From CAYXFD01 sp964464175 (GTDB taxonomy: Bacteria > Cloacimonadota > Cloacimonadia > Cloacimonadales > JAJBBL01), in assembly GCA_964464175.1 (NCBI GenBank), contig CAYXFD010000001.1:62001-126000 (forward strand): DNA of 64,000 nucleotides, given 5' to 3'. Numbering within the stretch: the stretch's first letter is position 1; each line of letters opens with the position of its first letter. Below the pieces are notes generated by a model. It was not told where the DNA came from. It did no database searches and saw only the letters and a list, made by a program, of their open reading frames with translations. A program made the translations under genes and the position numbers. Below, piece after piece: positions 9,140 to 17,175 of the stretch.

Positions 9140-11071
9140 ATGAATAGAACGGGATATATCCTTAGCAGTTCACTATTAAATATCCTCACCGGCAATAAGC
9201 TTCTCTCTAAGCAACTGAGAGCTAAAACTCGTTGTGGTCAGTCAATTTTTCGTTTTTTTCAATCAGAACTCACAAGCCTGATTGTGCTTAGTATCATCTT
9301 GTTTGTTGCCACGGGTTTGTTCTCCGTTGACAACTTTGAGGGCTCAGTATCGATAGCTATTCTGAACCTCGCTCAGGATAGCCGGATAGTCCGCCAGGAA
9401 GCAGATAGGAACTTAGCTGTTGTGCAGTTTTGGGAAAGACACCTGAGGGCACTGGGGCAAAGAGCCGATGTGATAGGATACCCTGTTTCTGACAGGTCGC
9501 TGGAGAAGTATGAAATTTTGGTAATACCCGGGACGACGTCACTGACAAAGGTTCAGACAGAGATAATATTAAGATTTGTCGAAAACGGCAAAGCACTGAT
9601 CCTCTGCGAAGCTGCCGGAGAAAGCATTAGTGATGAGCCGTTTAATAGAAATAATCTGGCGAATGTCTTAGGACTTAACTACCAAAAGCTACCGGAATCT
9701 GCTGCGGAAACATGGAAAGTAATGCTCGAAACCCCGGGATATCTGACTTCGGGAATACCGAGACTGAAAACTCTGGATGTTGAAAGCAGATTTGGTGTCT
9801 CAGCCCTTACCGGGCAAGATCAATCCGGATTTTGGATTGATCCTAATTTCAGAGATGACGATTTCAGTTACTGGGAAGAGACCGCAGCGATTGTTAAGGG
9901 TTACTACGGAAAAGGTTCTTTTGTCTGGATGGGGTTTACTGCTGCCTCTGTCGGGGGAGACCTTCCTAATAGCGAGGCTTACTATCGGCTTTCCGAAAAT
10001 ACTTTTAGCTGGCTGTTAAAACGTCCGGTTGTCGAGAAAAATCGCTGGCCTAATAATCATAAAGGGGCAGCAACGTTATCTATGGACACGGAAACAGCCT
10101 TTTCCAATATCAACAGGATGCTGCAAGTCAAAGAACTTCCTACTTTTACCCTTTTCATCCTTACCGAACCGGCAGCTATGTACCGTGAGTTATTGCGAGA
10201 TTTAGCCGAAGACGAAAGGTGTGAGATTGCCGTTCACGGTGATAATCATAACGTTTTTAGCGGACAGCCTCACCATAAACAGTTAACTCGATTAGCCGAA
10301 ATCAAGGATTTTTTCAGAGAAGAGATCGGAGTGGATGTTGTCGGATTCAGACCTCCGGAAGAGGCTTATGATTATTATACGATTGATACTCTGATAGCAG
10401 AAGAATTTACCTACATTTTTGCCGATGACCATCCGGACAGGGCAGAGCCGAAAATACTCAGAATATCCCAACCAAAAGAGAAGCAACACTCAAGAGCAGA
10501 TTACAGGTACTCTTCTCAGGAGAAGTTCTATTCACTGGTACAATTTCCGATGCTCAATAAAGATGATATAAAGCTTATCATGATCCCCGGACGGACTGAG
10601 GTACAGGAGATATTTGACAGTTATGTAAAAGATATTGAAAATATCATCAGCAGAGAAGGCTTATATATGGCTAACTTCCATACTCACGTTTTGGTTAATC
10701 CGCGAAACTTACCCGTATTGAGAGAAGTGACGCAATATTTGAAAAACCGCAATGTTTGGGTACCGACAGTAAAACAAGTTGCTGAATGGTGGAGACTATG
10801 GATGAACATAGATATTTCTTTAGAAGAAGTCCAGGCGGATACTCAACGCAAGCGTTCCGTAGTAGTAATTGAAAACAATAATAAGCAGTCTATAACTGAT
10901 TTTACCTTCTCTTTCTGGCTTCCTTATGCAGCAAGGTCTTTGGCAGTCAAAGAATTGGATACAGGCAGAAGAATAGACAATTTCAGACTCGAACAAAACA
11001 GGATTTCTGTCGTTATTCCTGAGCTTAAAGAGCTATCAAGCAACGGTTTTGAAATCACATGGCAAGAATAA
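9140..11071 (+). CDS. Membrane-anchored polysaccharide deacetylase (CE4/NodB-type) with N-terminal GATase-like domain
   Basis: The 643-residue protein has a basic N-terminus and a hydrophobic anchor at about 44-62. Residues 70-300 look like a class I amidotransferase-like fold without an evident catalytic triad. The deacetylase core follows: motif 1 LSMDTE (D316, E318), the metal motif HGDNH (H366, H370), motif 3 GFRPPE (R404), and a late histidine motif HTH (H514, H516). These are the residues by which CE4 enzymes bind metal and remove N-acetyl groups from sugar polymers. A C-terminal beta domain (about 555-643) completes it. The gene overlaps the glycosyltransferase by 13 bases, so the two are translationally coupled. 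By analogy with PgaB it may deacetylate a HexNAc polymer in the periplasm; the substrate is inferred. Confidence 0.82.
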   Translation: MNRTGYILSSSLLNILTGNKLLSKQLRAKTRCGQSIFRFFQSELTSLIVLSIILFVATGLFSVDNFEGSVSIAILNLAQDSRIVRQEADRNLAVVQFWERHLRALGQRADVIGYPVSDRSLEKYEILVIPGTTSLTKVQTEIILRFVENGKALILCEAAGESISDEPFNRNNLANVLGLNYQKLPESAAETWKVMLETPGYLTSGIPRLKTLDVESRFGVSALTGQDQSGFWIDPNFRDDDFSYWEETAAIVKGYYGKGSFVWMGFTAASVGGDLPNSEAYYRLSENTFSWLLKRPVVEKNRWPNNHKGAATLSMDTETAFSNINRMLQVKELPTFTLFILTEPAAMYRELLRDLAEDERCEIAVHGDNHNVFSGQPHHKQLTRLAEIKDFFREEIGVDVVGFRPPEEAYDYYTIDTLIAEEFTYIFADDHPDRAEPKILRISQPKEKQHSRADYRYSSQEKFYSLVQFPMLNKDDIKLIMIPGRTEVQEIFDSYVKDIENIISREGLYMANFHTHVLVNPRNLPVLREVTQYLKNRNVWVPTVKQVAEWWRLWMNIDISLEEVQADTQRKRSVVVIENNNKQSITDFTFSFWLPYAARSLAVKELDTGRRIDNFRLEQNRISVVIPELKELSSNGFEITWQE

Positions 11072-12417
11072 AACTCAGCGATACCATTTATACTATCATT
11101 GTTTTACTTTTAGGCATTTTGCTGTTGATATGGGCTATTATCGCCTATTTTGCCTTACTGCTTAATCTTCTCAACGTCACCTCCCTCTTTGTGAATTTCT
11201 CAACTATTATCCTGTTAATGTTCCTGATAATCTTGATCATTCGCTACTTTTTACTGCTTTGGGCTTCCTACCGGCAGCACCGGGAATCGTTAGTGATCGA
11301 TTCGCAATTAACAGAAGACTTTACCCCCACCGTCAGCATTCTCGTCCCTGCCCATAACGAAGGACAGGGTATTGAAGCGGCGATTCAGTCTTTACTGGAG
11401 ATTCATTACCCGCAGTTAGAGATAGTAGTAATCAATGACGGTTCGACAGACGATACTTTAACAAGGGCTGTGAAATGGGCTGGAACCTACCGTAATGCTA
11501 CCGTCAAAGTTGTTGATACGAAAGAAAACATAGGAAAAGCAGAAGCCTTAAATCTCGGAATCAAAAACTCCTCCGGAGAAATTGTTGTCTGTATGGATGG
11601 TGATTCCCGGTTAGAAAGCGATTCAATAATCAGGGGAGTTGTTCATTTCAAAGATCCCAAGGTAGCAGCAGTTGCCGGGAACGTAAAAATCATCAATCGC
11701 ATTAACCTGATAACTAAACTTCAGGCATTGGAATACATCGAGGGATTAAATCTCGTCCGCCGAGCTCAGGGTTACTATCAGTGTGTCAATATTATTCCGG
11801 GACCAATGGGATTCTTCCGAAGAACAGCTCTGGAAGAGGTCGGCGGATATGAGTCGGATACTTATGCTGAAGATTGTGATCTAACCGTGAAGATGCTCTC
11901 CTATGGTATGGAGATAAACTATGAACCGGGAGCAGTATCATGGACAGAAGCACCAGAAAGCATTGTTGGCTTGATAACCCAACGATACCGCTGGACAAGG
12001 GGGATTTTGCAGGCTGTTCGTAAACACCAGCACAGTCTTTTACACTTCCGTAAATCGGGCTTTATTAATAGTATCGTTCTCTGGTACATGATCTTCGAGT
12101 CAGTTATCTGGCCTTTTCTTAATATTTTCGGGAATATTTTCTTCTTATTCGTTGCTTTCTGGTATGGGGCGATAAATCTGTTGATCCTGTGGTGGATGAT
12201 CCTTACTCTGCTGGATACGATAGCAGCACTCCATACCGTTTCTATGGAAGAAGAGGAGCTGGAATTGGTCTTATATGCTATACCTTACCGTCTTTTCTTT
12301 ATTCTGGCAATCGATGTTGCCAAACTTCTCTCAACTTTTGAAGAGATTTTGGGGATAAGAATGTCCTGGGGAAGAATTGAGCGAAAGGGGAGAACCGCCA
12401 GAACAGAAAAACCTTGA
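11059..12417 (+). CDS. Processive family 2 glycosyltransferase (PgaC/IcaA-like polysaccharide synthase)
   Basis: A 452-residue inner-membrane synthase. Two N-terminal helices (about 10-38 and 45-68) precede the GT-A domain with NDGSTDD (D127), MDGDS (D180, D182), AEDCD (E271, D272) and the processivity motif QRYRW (Q308, R311, W312), followed by two or three more helices (about 335-380 and 400-425). This is the layout of PgaC, IcaA and hyaluronan/chitin-type synthases, which polymerise sugar nucleotides and pass the chain through the membrane. No PilZ domain is present, so direct c-di-GMP control is not indicated. The start overlaps the deacetylase stop by 13 bases. The sugar is unknown; the deacetylase and GH84-like partner point to N-acetylhexosamine. 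Confidence 0.88.
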   Translation: MARIKLSDTIYTIIVLLLGILLLIWAIIAYFALLLNLLNVTSLFVNFSTIILLMFLIILIIRYFLLLWASYRQHRESLVIDSQLTEDFTPTVSILVPAHNEGQGIEAAIQSLLEIHYPQLEIVVINDGSTDDTLTRAVKWAGTYRNATVKVVDTKENIGKAEALNLGIKNSSGEIVVCMDGDSRLESDSIIRGVVHFKDPKVAAVAGNVKIINRINLITKLQALEYIEGLNLVRRAQGYYQCVNIIPGPMGFFRRTALEEVGGYESDTYAEDCDLTVKMLSYGMEINYEPGAVSWTEAPESIVGLITQRYRWTRGILQAVRKHQHSLLHFRKSGFINSIVLWYMIFESVIWPFLNIFGNIFFLFVAFWYGAINLLILWWMILTLLDTIAALHTVSMEEEELELVLYAIPYRLFFILAIDVAKLLSTFEEILGIRMSWGRIERKGRTARTEKP

Positions 12418-12533
12418 TTGAATTTTTTGCCGGAATAGAAAAGCAGATAAGCTTAGCAGATATTTCTTGGCGTAATGCTTAAACAAACAGGATAAAACCT
12501 GATTATAGTCAACGAGTAAAAGGAGTACATTAT

Positions 12534-12779
12534 ATGGAAATGGTCGCTATAATGGCTACGATAATCCTGATAGCTACCACAGCTACCCTGATTTTTGCTT
12601 TTGCTGCTTATTTTATTACCAGAGCCAAAAGGAAGAAAAGTAAAACTATTCAGCTGTCCGGAATTGACGAGAGCCAGAAGATACGGAGATATTTCGAGAG
12701 ATATATTCCCGGAGGAAGGTCTATTATCGAAGAAAGGTTCAGCAACAGAAAGGGAGAAGAAAGCAGTCAATGGACGTAA
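12534..12779 (+). CDS. Small single-TM membrane protein of the polysaccharide locus
   Basis: An 81-residue protein with one transmembrane helix (about 4-30, rich in A, I and T) followed by a basic RAKRKKSK stretch and a polar tail, predicting cytoplasmic orientation of the C-terminus. AAGGAG lies about 9 bases upstream of the ATG, and the 3' end overlaps the next gene by 10 bases, so it is very likely translated. I recognise no family. Its position directly after the synthase recalls the small accessory subunits of other synthases such as PgaD, but it has one helix rather than two and no visible sequence likeness, so that role is only a hypothesis. Confidence 0.65.
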   Translation: MEMVAIMATIILIATTATLIFAFAAYFITRAKRKKSKTIQLSGIDESQKIRRYFERYIPGGRSIIEERFSNRKGEESSQWT

Positions 12780-14671
12780 AGACCAGAAAGATTAGAGCTA
12801 CTATCTTTTTTATGGCAGTTATCGGACTCCTTATCCTGGCCTCCTCGATATTAGTACACAGGGCTATAAATGAACAGATAAGAGGACGGCGTGACCGGGT
12901 CAGTTTATCAGATTTTTTCCCCTTCCTGCCCGACAGAACAATAGAGGGGATTTCAGCTGCGATTCTATTGTCGCATCAGACAGCCCGTTATTTGGCGGAA
13001 GTCTCAACCGCTGGTGAAGAGAGACAAGCTGCCGTATATGAAGCTTACCAAGAACAGGCTACGTATTGGAAGAATTATCTCAGTGCTAAGAATTATGACA
13101 GTACCTTGATTGAAGATGAGGAATTGTTAACCGATCTCTACAGATATAATCTGTTGATTCTTCCTTTTTCTCTATGTCTGTCGGATGAACAAATATCAAC
13201 CATTAAGCTGTTTTTAGAGCAAGGGAAAGGGGTTGTTTTTACCCATAGCAGCGGCAACCGGCTCCAGAATGGAGAAGAAAGGGAGGGATGGTCATTGACT
13301 TCCGATGTCCTCGGAGGGTATCCTTTTTATCCTGCGAGACAGGGAAGCGATCAGGAAGTTTACTATCGTATTACGGCAGAGACTCCCCTGACAATAAATA
13401 CAAATCCTGGCTGGGAAACCCAAGTCCATACCTATGATCAGCCAATGGCTATCAACCTGGTCGAGACCAGAGCGAAAGAAGCAGCTCACTGGGAGATCCT
13501 ATTGAGAGATGAAGCAGGAGAGATCAATTATCTTCCTAATCATACTGCAATTGCTTATGGAAATTATACGAGAGGAAGATTTATCTGGATGGGTTTCAAT
13601 CCAAGTTCAATTGTTGATAAACCTGATGTATGGTCGGTCTTTGACAGAATGCTTGATGATTCTATACATTGGGTAACCTACCGAACAGTAGCCGGTAAAG
13701 CCGCCTGGAGAAAGGCACAGGCAGCAGCAGCGTTTTCAATTATTCCTCAAAAAGATTATATCAGAGGTCTATCTATCGATGAGATTTTTTCTAAACATGA
13801 GATCAAACCGGCATTTCTGATCGATTATAATCAAGCCTCTTTTTATCGTCTGATCTTAGACCAAATTAGCAAGAATAGCGAAATTGCCGCTCAGTTGACC
13901 GATGTCTTTGTTCCGAACGAACTGGAAAGAAGTGAGGTGGACAGAAAGATGAGAACAGTCAAGAATGAGCTGGAGAAGCTGCTTCATGTTTCTGTGCTGG
14001 GATTCGAATCGGAGTCAAGTGAAAATCTTAATTATGATGCCATCGGGAGAGCCGGATATGAATATGTCTGGATAAGAAATGAAAAGGGTACTATCCCCAA
14101 GACGATAAGAACAAATAACCAATCACTTTTCCGCCGGAGGAGAGATACCGTGGTTTTTCAGCAAAGTGCCAGAAGTGATCTGCAGTTAGTAGAAGATTAT
14201 GGAGATCTCCAGCCTGAGCAGTTGCTTACCCATCTCAAAAGAGATTTTGATTCTGTCTATCGAGTCGGAGGGCTATACACGGTTACTTTTCATTCTCATT
14301 TAATCGGTTCTGAGCTTTATCAACCGGTACTGGACGAGTTTCTTGGCTATGTAAGCAAAAGAGACCTCTTTGTAGATTCTCCAGCCGCCTTAGCAGAGTG
14401 GTGGAAAAAGCACGATAATGTCCAAATCAGGATTCACGAGACGACAAGGAGGGTAAATCTCATGGTTACTAATGAATCCCAAAGCAGTGTTGAATCCACG
14501 ACGGTTTTTTTGTATCCGGCAGTACTACCGGAATCGTTAAACATCAGAGCCGAAAGAATACATGTTTCGATTCCGGATTATTTTTTTGAGCCGGAAGAGA
14601 CAAGGATTGACCTGATAATCAAGAATCTGAATGCCGGTGAGAGCAGAACTTATTATATAGACTACCGTTAG
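12770..14671 (+). CDS. Deacetylase paralogue with lost catalytic motifs (probable pseudoenzyme)
   Basis: A 633-residue protein with one N-terminal anchor (about 11-30), collinear with the deacetylase at 9140. Shared landmarks are GRFIWMGF (against GSFVWMGF), a GLYTVTFHSHL segment (against GLYMANFHTHV), AALAEWW (against KQVAEWW) and a similar C-terminal beta domain. The catalytic sites have changed: LSMDTE is FSIIPQ here (residues 322-327), the HGDNH metal motif is replaced by a DVFVPNEL segment, and GFRPPE is GFESES. Only the late H-S-H pair survives. The fold is therefore probably kept but the metal site is not, as expected for a duplicated scaffold or polymer-binding partner. The frame is intact over its length, so this is not a decayed gene. 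It overlaps the small membrane protein upstream by 10 bases. Confidence 0.8.
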   Translation: MDVKTRKIRATIFFMAVIGLLILASSILVHRAINEQIRGRRDRVSLSDFFPFLPDRTIEGISAAILLSHQTARYLAEVSTAGEERQAAVYEAYQEQATYWKNYLSAKNYDSTLIEDEELLTDLYRYNLLILPFSLCLSDEQISTIKLFLEQGKGVVFTHSSGNRLQNGEEREGWSLTSDVLGGYPFYPARQGSDQEVYYRITAETPLTINTNPGWETQVHTYDQPMAINLVETRAKEAAHWEILLRDEAGEINYLPNHTAIAYGNYTRGRFIWMGFNPSSIVDKPDVWSVFDRMLDDSIHWVTYRTVAGKAAWRKAQAAAAFSIIPQKDYIRGLSIDEIFSKHEIKPAFLIDYNQASFYRLILDQISKNSEIAAQLTDVFVPNELERSEVDRKMRTVKNELEKLLHVSVLGFESESSENLNYDAIGRAGYEYVWIRNEKGTIPKTIRTNNQSLFRRRRDTVVFQQSARSDLQLVEDYGDLQPEQLLTHLKRDFDSVYRVGGLYTVTFHSHLIGSELYQPVLDEFLGYVSKRDLFVDSPAALAEWWKKHDNVQIRIHETTRRVNLMVTNESQSSVESTTVFLYPAVLPESLNIRAERIHVSIPDYFFEPEETRIDLIIKNLNAGESRTYYIDYR

Positions 14672-14683
14672 CAGCTCATTTCA

Positions 14684-17161
14684 ATGTTCACTAAGCGTTT
14701 TGGCAGCGAATTTCTCTACTATTATCTACAGTATTTCGTGATTATCTGTTTTGTACTTCTTCCAATTACTTTTAGTATATTCAAAGCGTTAGGATCATTC
14801 GGGCATTCCTCAATGGATAAAAAGGTAGTCAACTTCACTTTTTGGAAGCTGCCCAATGTCTTGATAGCTAAATCTTTCTTTCTGCTCATACTCTCTTTTT
14901 CCGGTTCAATGCTTTTCGCAGAGGATCATCCCTCTTCTTCCGTTACCGAAAAAAACAAGTTTATCCCAACAATATATTATACGGGGAAGATAACACCCAA
15001 TCCCCAACAAGCAGTGTACGGAGAACAGATTTATCTGTTTAAACAGAATAAACCCGCAGCGATCAATATTATCCTCTCCGGTAATCCTTCCCGGTTCGAA
15101 ACAAGAGCAGCAGAAACTTTGCAGGGATATCTTATTACCAGATTTCCTGCTCTTAAAAATTCGGTGCAGATAATACTGCATCCTTTCCATGAGATTCGTA
15201 GTTCTGCCTTAGAGATAATGCTGGAAATAGTTACCGGTGATGAAGAGAGTTCTTTCGACCAAGATGTTTATGCCGCTTATTCATCTAATCTGGAAAGAGC
15301 TATTCCCGCGGAGGGGTATCATCTTTATATAGAAGAGGATAGACCTTCTGTAGTTTTTCTGACAGGGAGCGAGGAGAGAGGTTTATTGTATGGGGTCAAT
15401 TCCCTGATACAGCTGTTTTCTCTCCAGGAGGGTGATCTTTTTCTGAGACAGGTGTCGATTCTCGATTACCCTTCGTATAAAGAACGTATCTCAGGAAACG
15501 ATGAAGATATACCCGCAGGGATCATTCCTCTCCAGGCTGTCGAATGGCTTTCTTTTCTAAAATTCAACGGCTGGGCGGTAGGACAATCCTACTGGTGGCC
15601 TTCTGACTGGCGTAATACACCCCCTGAAGATCTTCAGTCTCTCTCTGATGCTGCTCAAAGAACCGAAAAGCTTGAATTCCAACTCCTTTTTCAGGTGCAC
15701 CCGTTCGGCAGGGGTGATGACCCTGATCTCCTCAATACGATCATAATTAGTGATCCGGAAGAGAGGAAGATATTTAATGACTTATGTTTGAACATGCTCA
15801 GCTCAGGAGCAAAAGGAATACTCTTAAGAGCAGATGATTATTACCAACTCGCCGCAAAGGATGAGCACTTTTATGATAGCATAGCAGAAGCTCATGCAGA
15901 TTTGATCAATAGTTTGTGGGAAGAAATGCAGCGGGAATTTCCAAACAGCAGACTCTTTTTTTGTCCTCCCTATTACTGGAGCGGAGCATTTTCTTCTCAG
16001 GATGGCTATGAATACATTACCCGGTTATCCAGACTGACAGACCGGGAAGTGATCTTTATCTGGACAGGTAAAGAAGTTATTTCTCATCTTCTTACAGCAG
16101 AAGAGATTACCGATTACTACAGGATCACCGGAAGGATGCCTTTGCTCTGGGATAATACTGTGTTGGCAGGAGTCAGCAGATTTAATTATCCCTATCGCTA
16201 TGCTCTCTATCTTTTTCAACCCTTTGAAACCGAATATCCGGCAAATCATCATGAGATAACAAAAGGGATAAGGTTTAACCTGGGTTTCGACGGTAGTGAA
16301 CGAAATAAAGTTGCTAACATCGTGTTGGCAGATTATCTATGGAATCCTCAGCAGTTTAATGCTGACCGGTCTTTGAGGAATTCTCTCTCTCTGGTTATTG
16401 GCACAGATGCCGTAGAGACTGCCCTGGATTTGGCTGATAATCTATTATTGGCTTTTGACCTTAGTCATTCCCCGGCTTATCTCTTCTCTGTAGAAGATAC
16501 CCCTGCGGTAGAGAAGATTGAAAATCTGATCACCCGCCTGACCGGAAAGACAACTAATGACAGATTTATTGCAGAAATGGAAGAGTTCCGCTGGAGAGTT
16601 TACCAGTCTGTTAAGACCATTGACCAGATATCCGAACAGCGGAATTTGTTAGAGCAAAATGCGTTATTAAATCTGACCCCAGGAGAACCACACTGGGAAC
16701 AGACCGTTACCGGAGCCTGGGACGTAGTTGATCATAAAGAGATGTTCCCGAGTTTTACCGGCAAGGAAGTCTTCCGTTTTTCACACCCCTTCCGGACACC
16801 AGGCTTTAGCGGTTCTAAGGCTGAAGTGAGTGGACGGTTTAACCTGCCGGAATCTCCAACCGGAGAGTATTACCTCCACTTTATTGCTGATAATGATTAC
16901 TATAAGTCAGGGGAACCACCCTTAGCCTGGCCCGGTTACTATTTTACTGAGATAGAGGTTGACGGTAGAATAATCTGGACAAAAGATGTTGCCGGAAGTG
17001 AAGATTTCAAGATAAATGAGATTGATATCACCGAACTCATATCCGGCAATCCGGAGTTTCAGATAAAGATCAGAGGAACTGATAAAAAAGGGGTCTATAA
17101 CTTAGGAGTTACCATCTCGGTTTCGCAATTGTATCTTTCCCCCTATTCACTCACCCCATAA
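14684..17161 (+). CDS. GH84-like beta-N-acetylhexosaminidase family protein, exported
   Basis: An 825-residue protein. Residues 130-250 match the non-catalytic N-terminal domain seen in GH20/GH84 enzymes (EGYHLYIE, then GLLYGVNSLIQLF). The barrel that follows has an adjacent acid pair D384-D385 in LLRADDYY, as in the DD pair by which GH84 enzymes use substrate-assisted catalysis, and a WDNTVLAG segment resembling the conserved W-[DN]-N region of that family. A C-terminal beta-sandwich (about 690-825) may bind carbohydrate. The upstream start gives two hydrophobic stretches; ATG 14813 (M44) would give one normal signal peptide ending at MLFAED, and neither has a strong ribosome site. The gene lies 12 bases after the pseudo-deacetylase. 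It may trim or release the polymer, as the hydrolase half of PgaB does; this is inference. Confidence 0.7.
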   Translation: MFTKRFGSEFLYYYLQYFVIICFVLLPITFSIFKALGSFGHSSMDKKVVNFTFWKLPNVLIAKSFFLLILSFSGSMLFAEDHPSSSVTEKNKFIPTIYYTGKITPNPQQAVYGEQIYLFKQNKPAAINIILSGNPSRFETRAAETLQGYLITRFPALKNSVQIILHPFHEIRSSALEIMLEIVTGDEESSFDQDVYAAYSSNLERAIPAEGYHLYIEEDRPSVVFLTGSEERGLLYGVNSLIQLFSLQEGDLFLRQVSILDYPSYKERISGNDEDIPAGIIPLQAVEWLSFLKFNGWAVGQSYWWPSDWRNTPPEDLQSLSDAAQRTEKLEFQLLFQVHPFGRGDDPDLLNTIIISDPEERKIFNDLCLNMLSSGAKGILLRADDYYQLAAKDEHFYDSIAEAHADLINSLWEEMQREFPNSRLFFCPPYYWSGAFSSQDGYEYITRLSRLTDREVIFIWTGKEVISHLLTAEEITDYYRITGRMPLLWDNTVLAGVSRFNYPYRYALYLFQPFETEYPANHHEITKGIRFNLGFDGSERNKVANIVLADYLWNPQQFNADRSLRNSLSLVIGTDAVETALDLADNLLLAFDLSHSPAYLFSVEDTPAVEKIENLITRLTGKTTNDRFIAEMEEFRWRVYQSVKTIDQISEQRNLLEQNALLNLTPGEPHWEQTVTGAWDVVDHKEMFPSFTGKEVFRFSHPFRTPGFSGSKAEVSGRFNLPESPTGEYYLHFIADNDYYKSGEPPLAWPGYYFTEIEVDGRIIWTKDVAGSEDFKINEIDITELISGNPEFQIKIRGTDKKGVYNLGVTISVSQLYLSPYSLTP

Positions 17162-17175
17162 GGAGTCAGGAAAAA

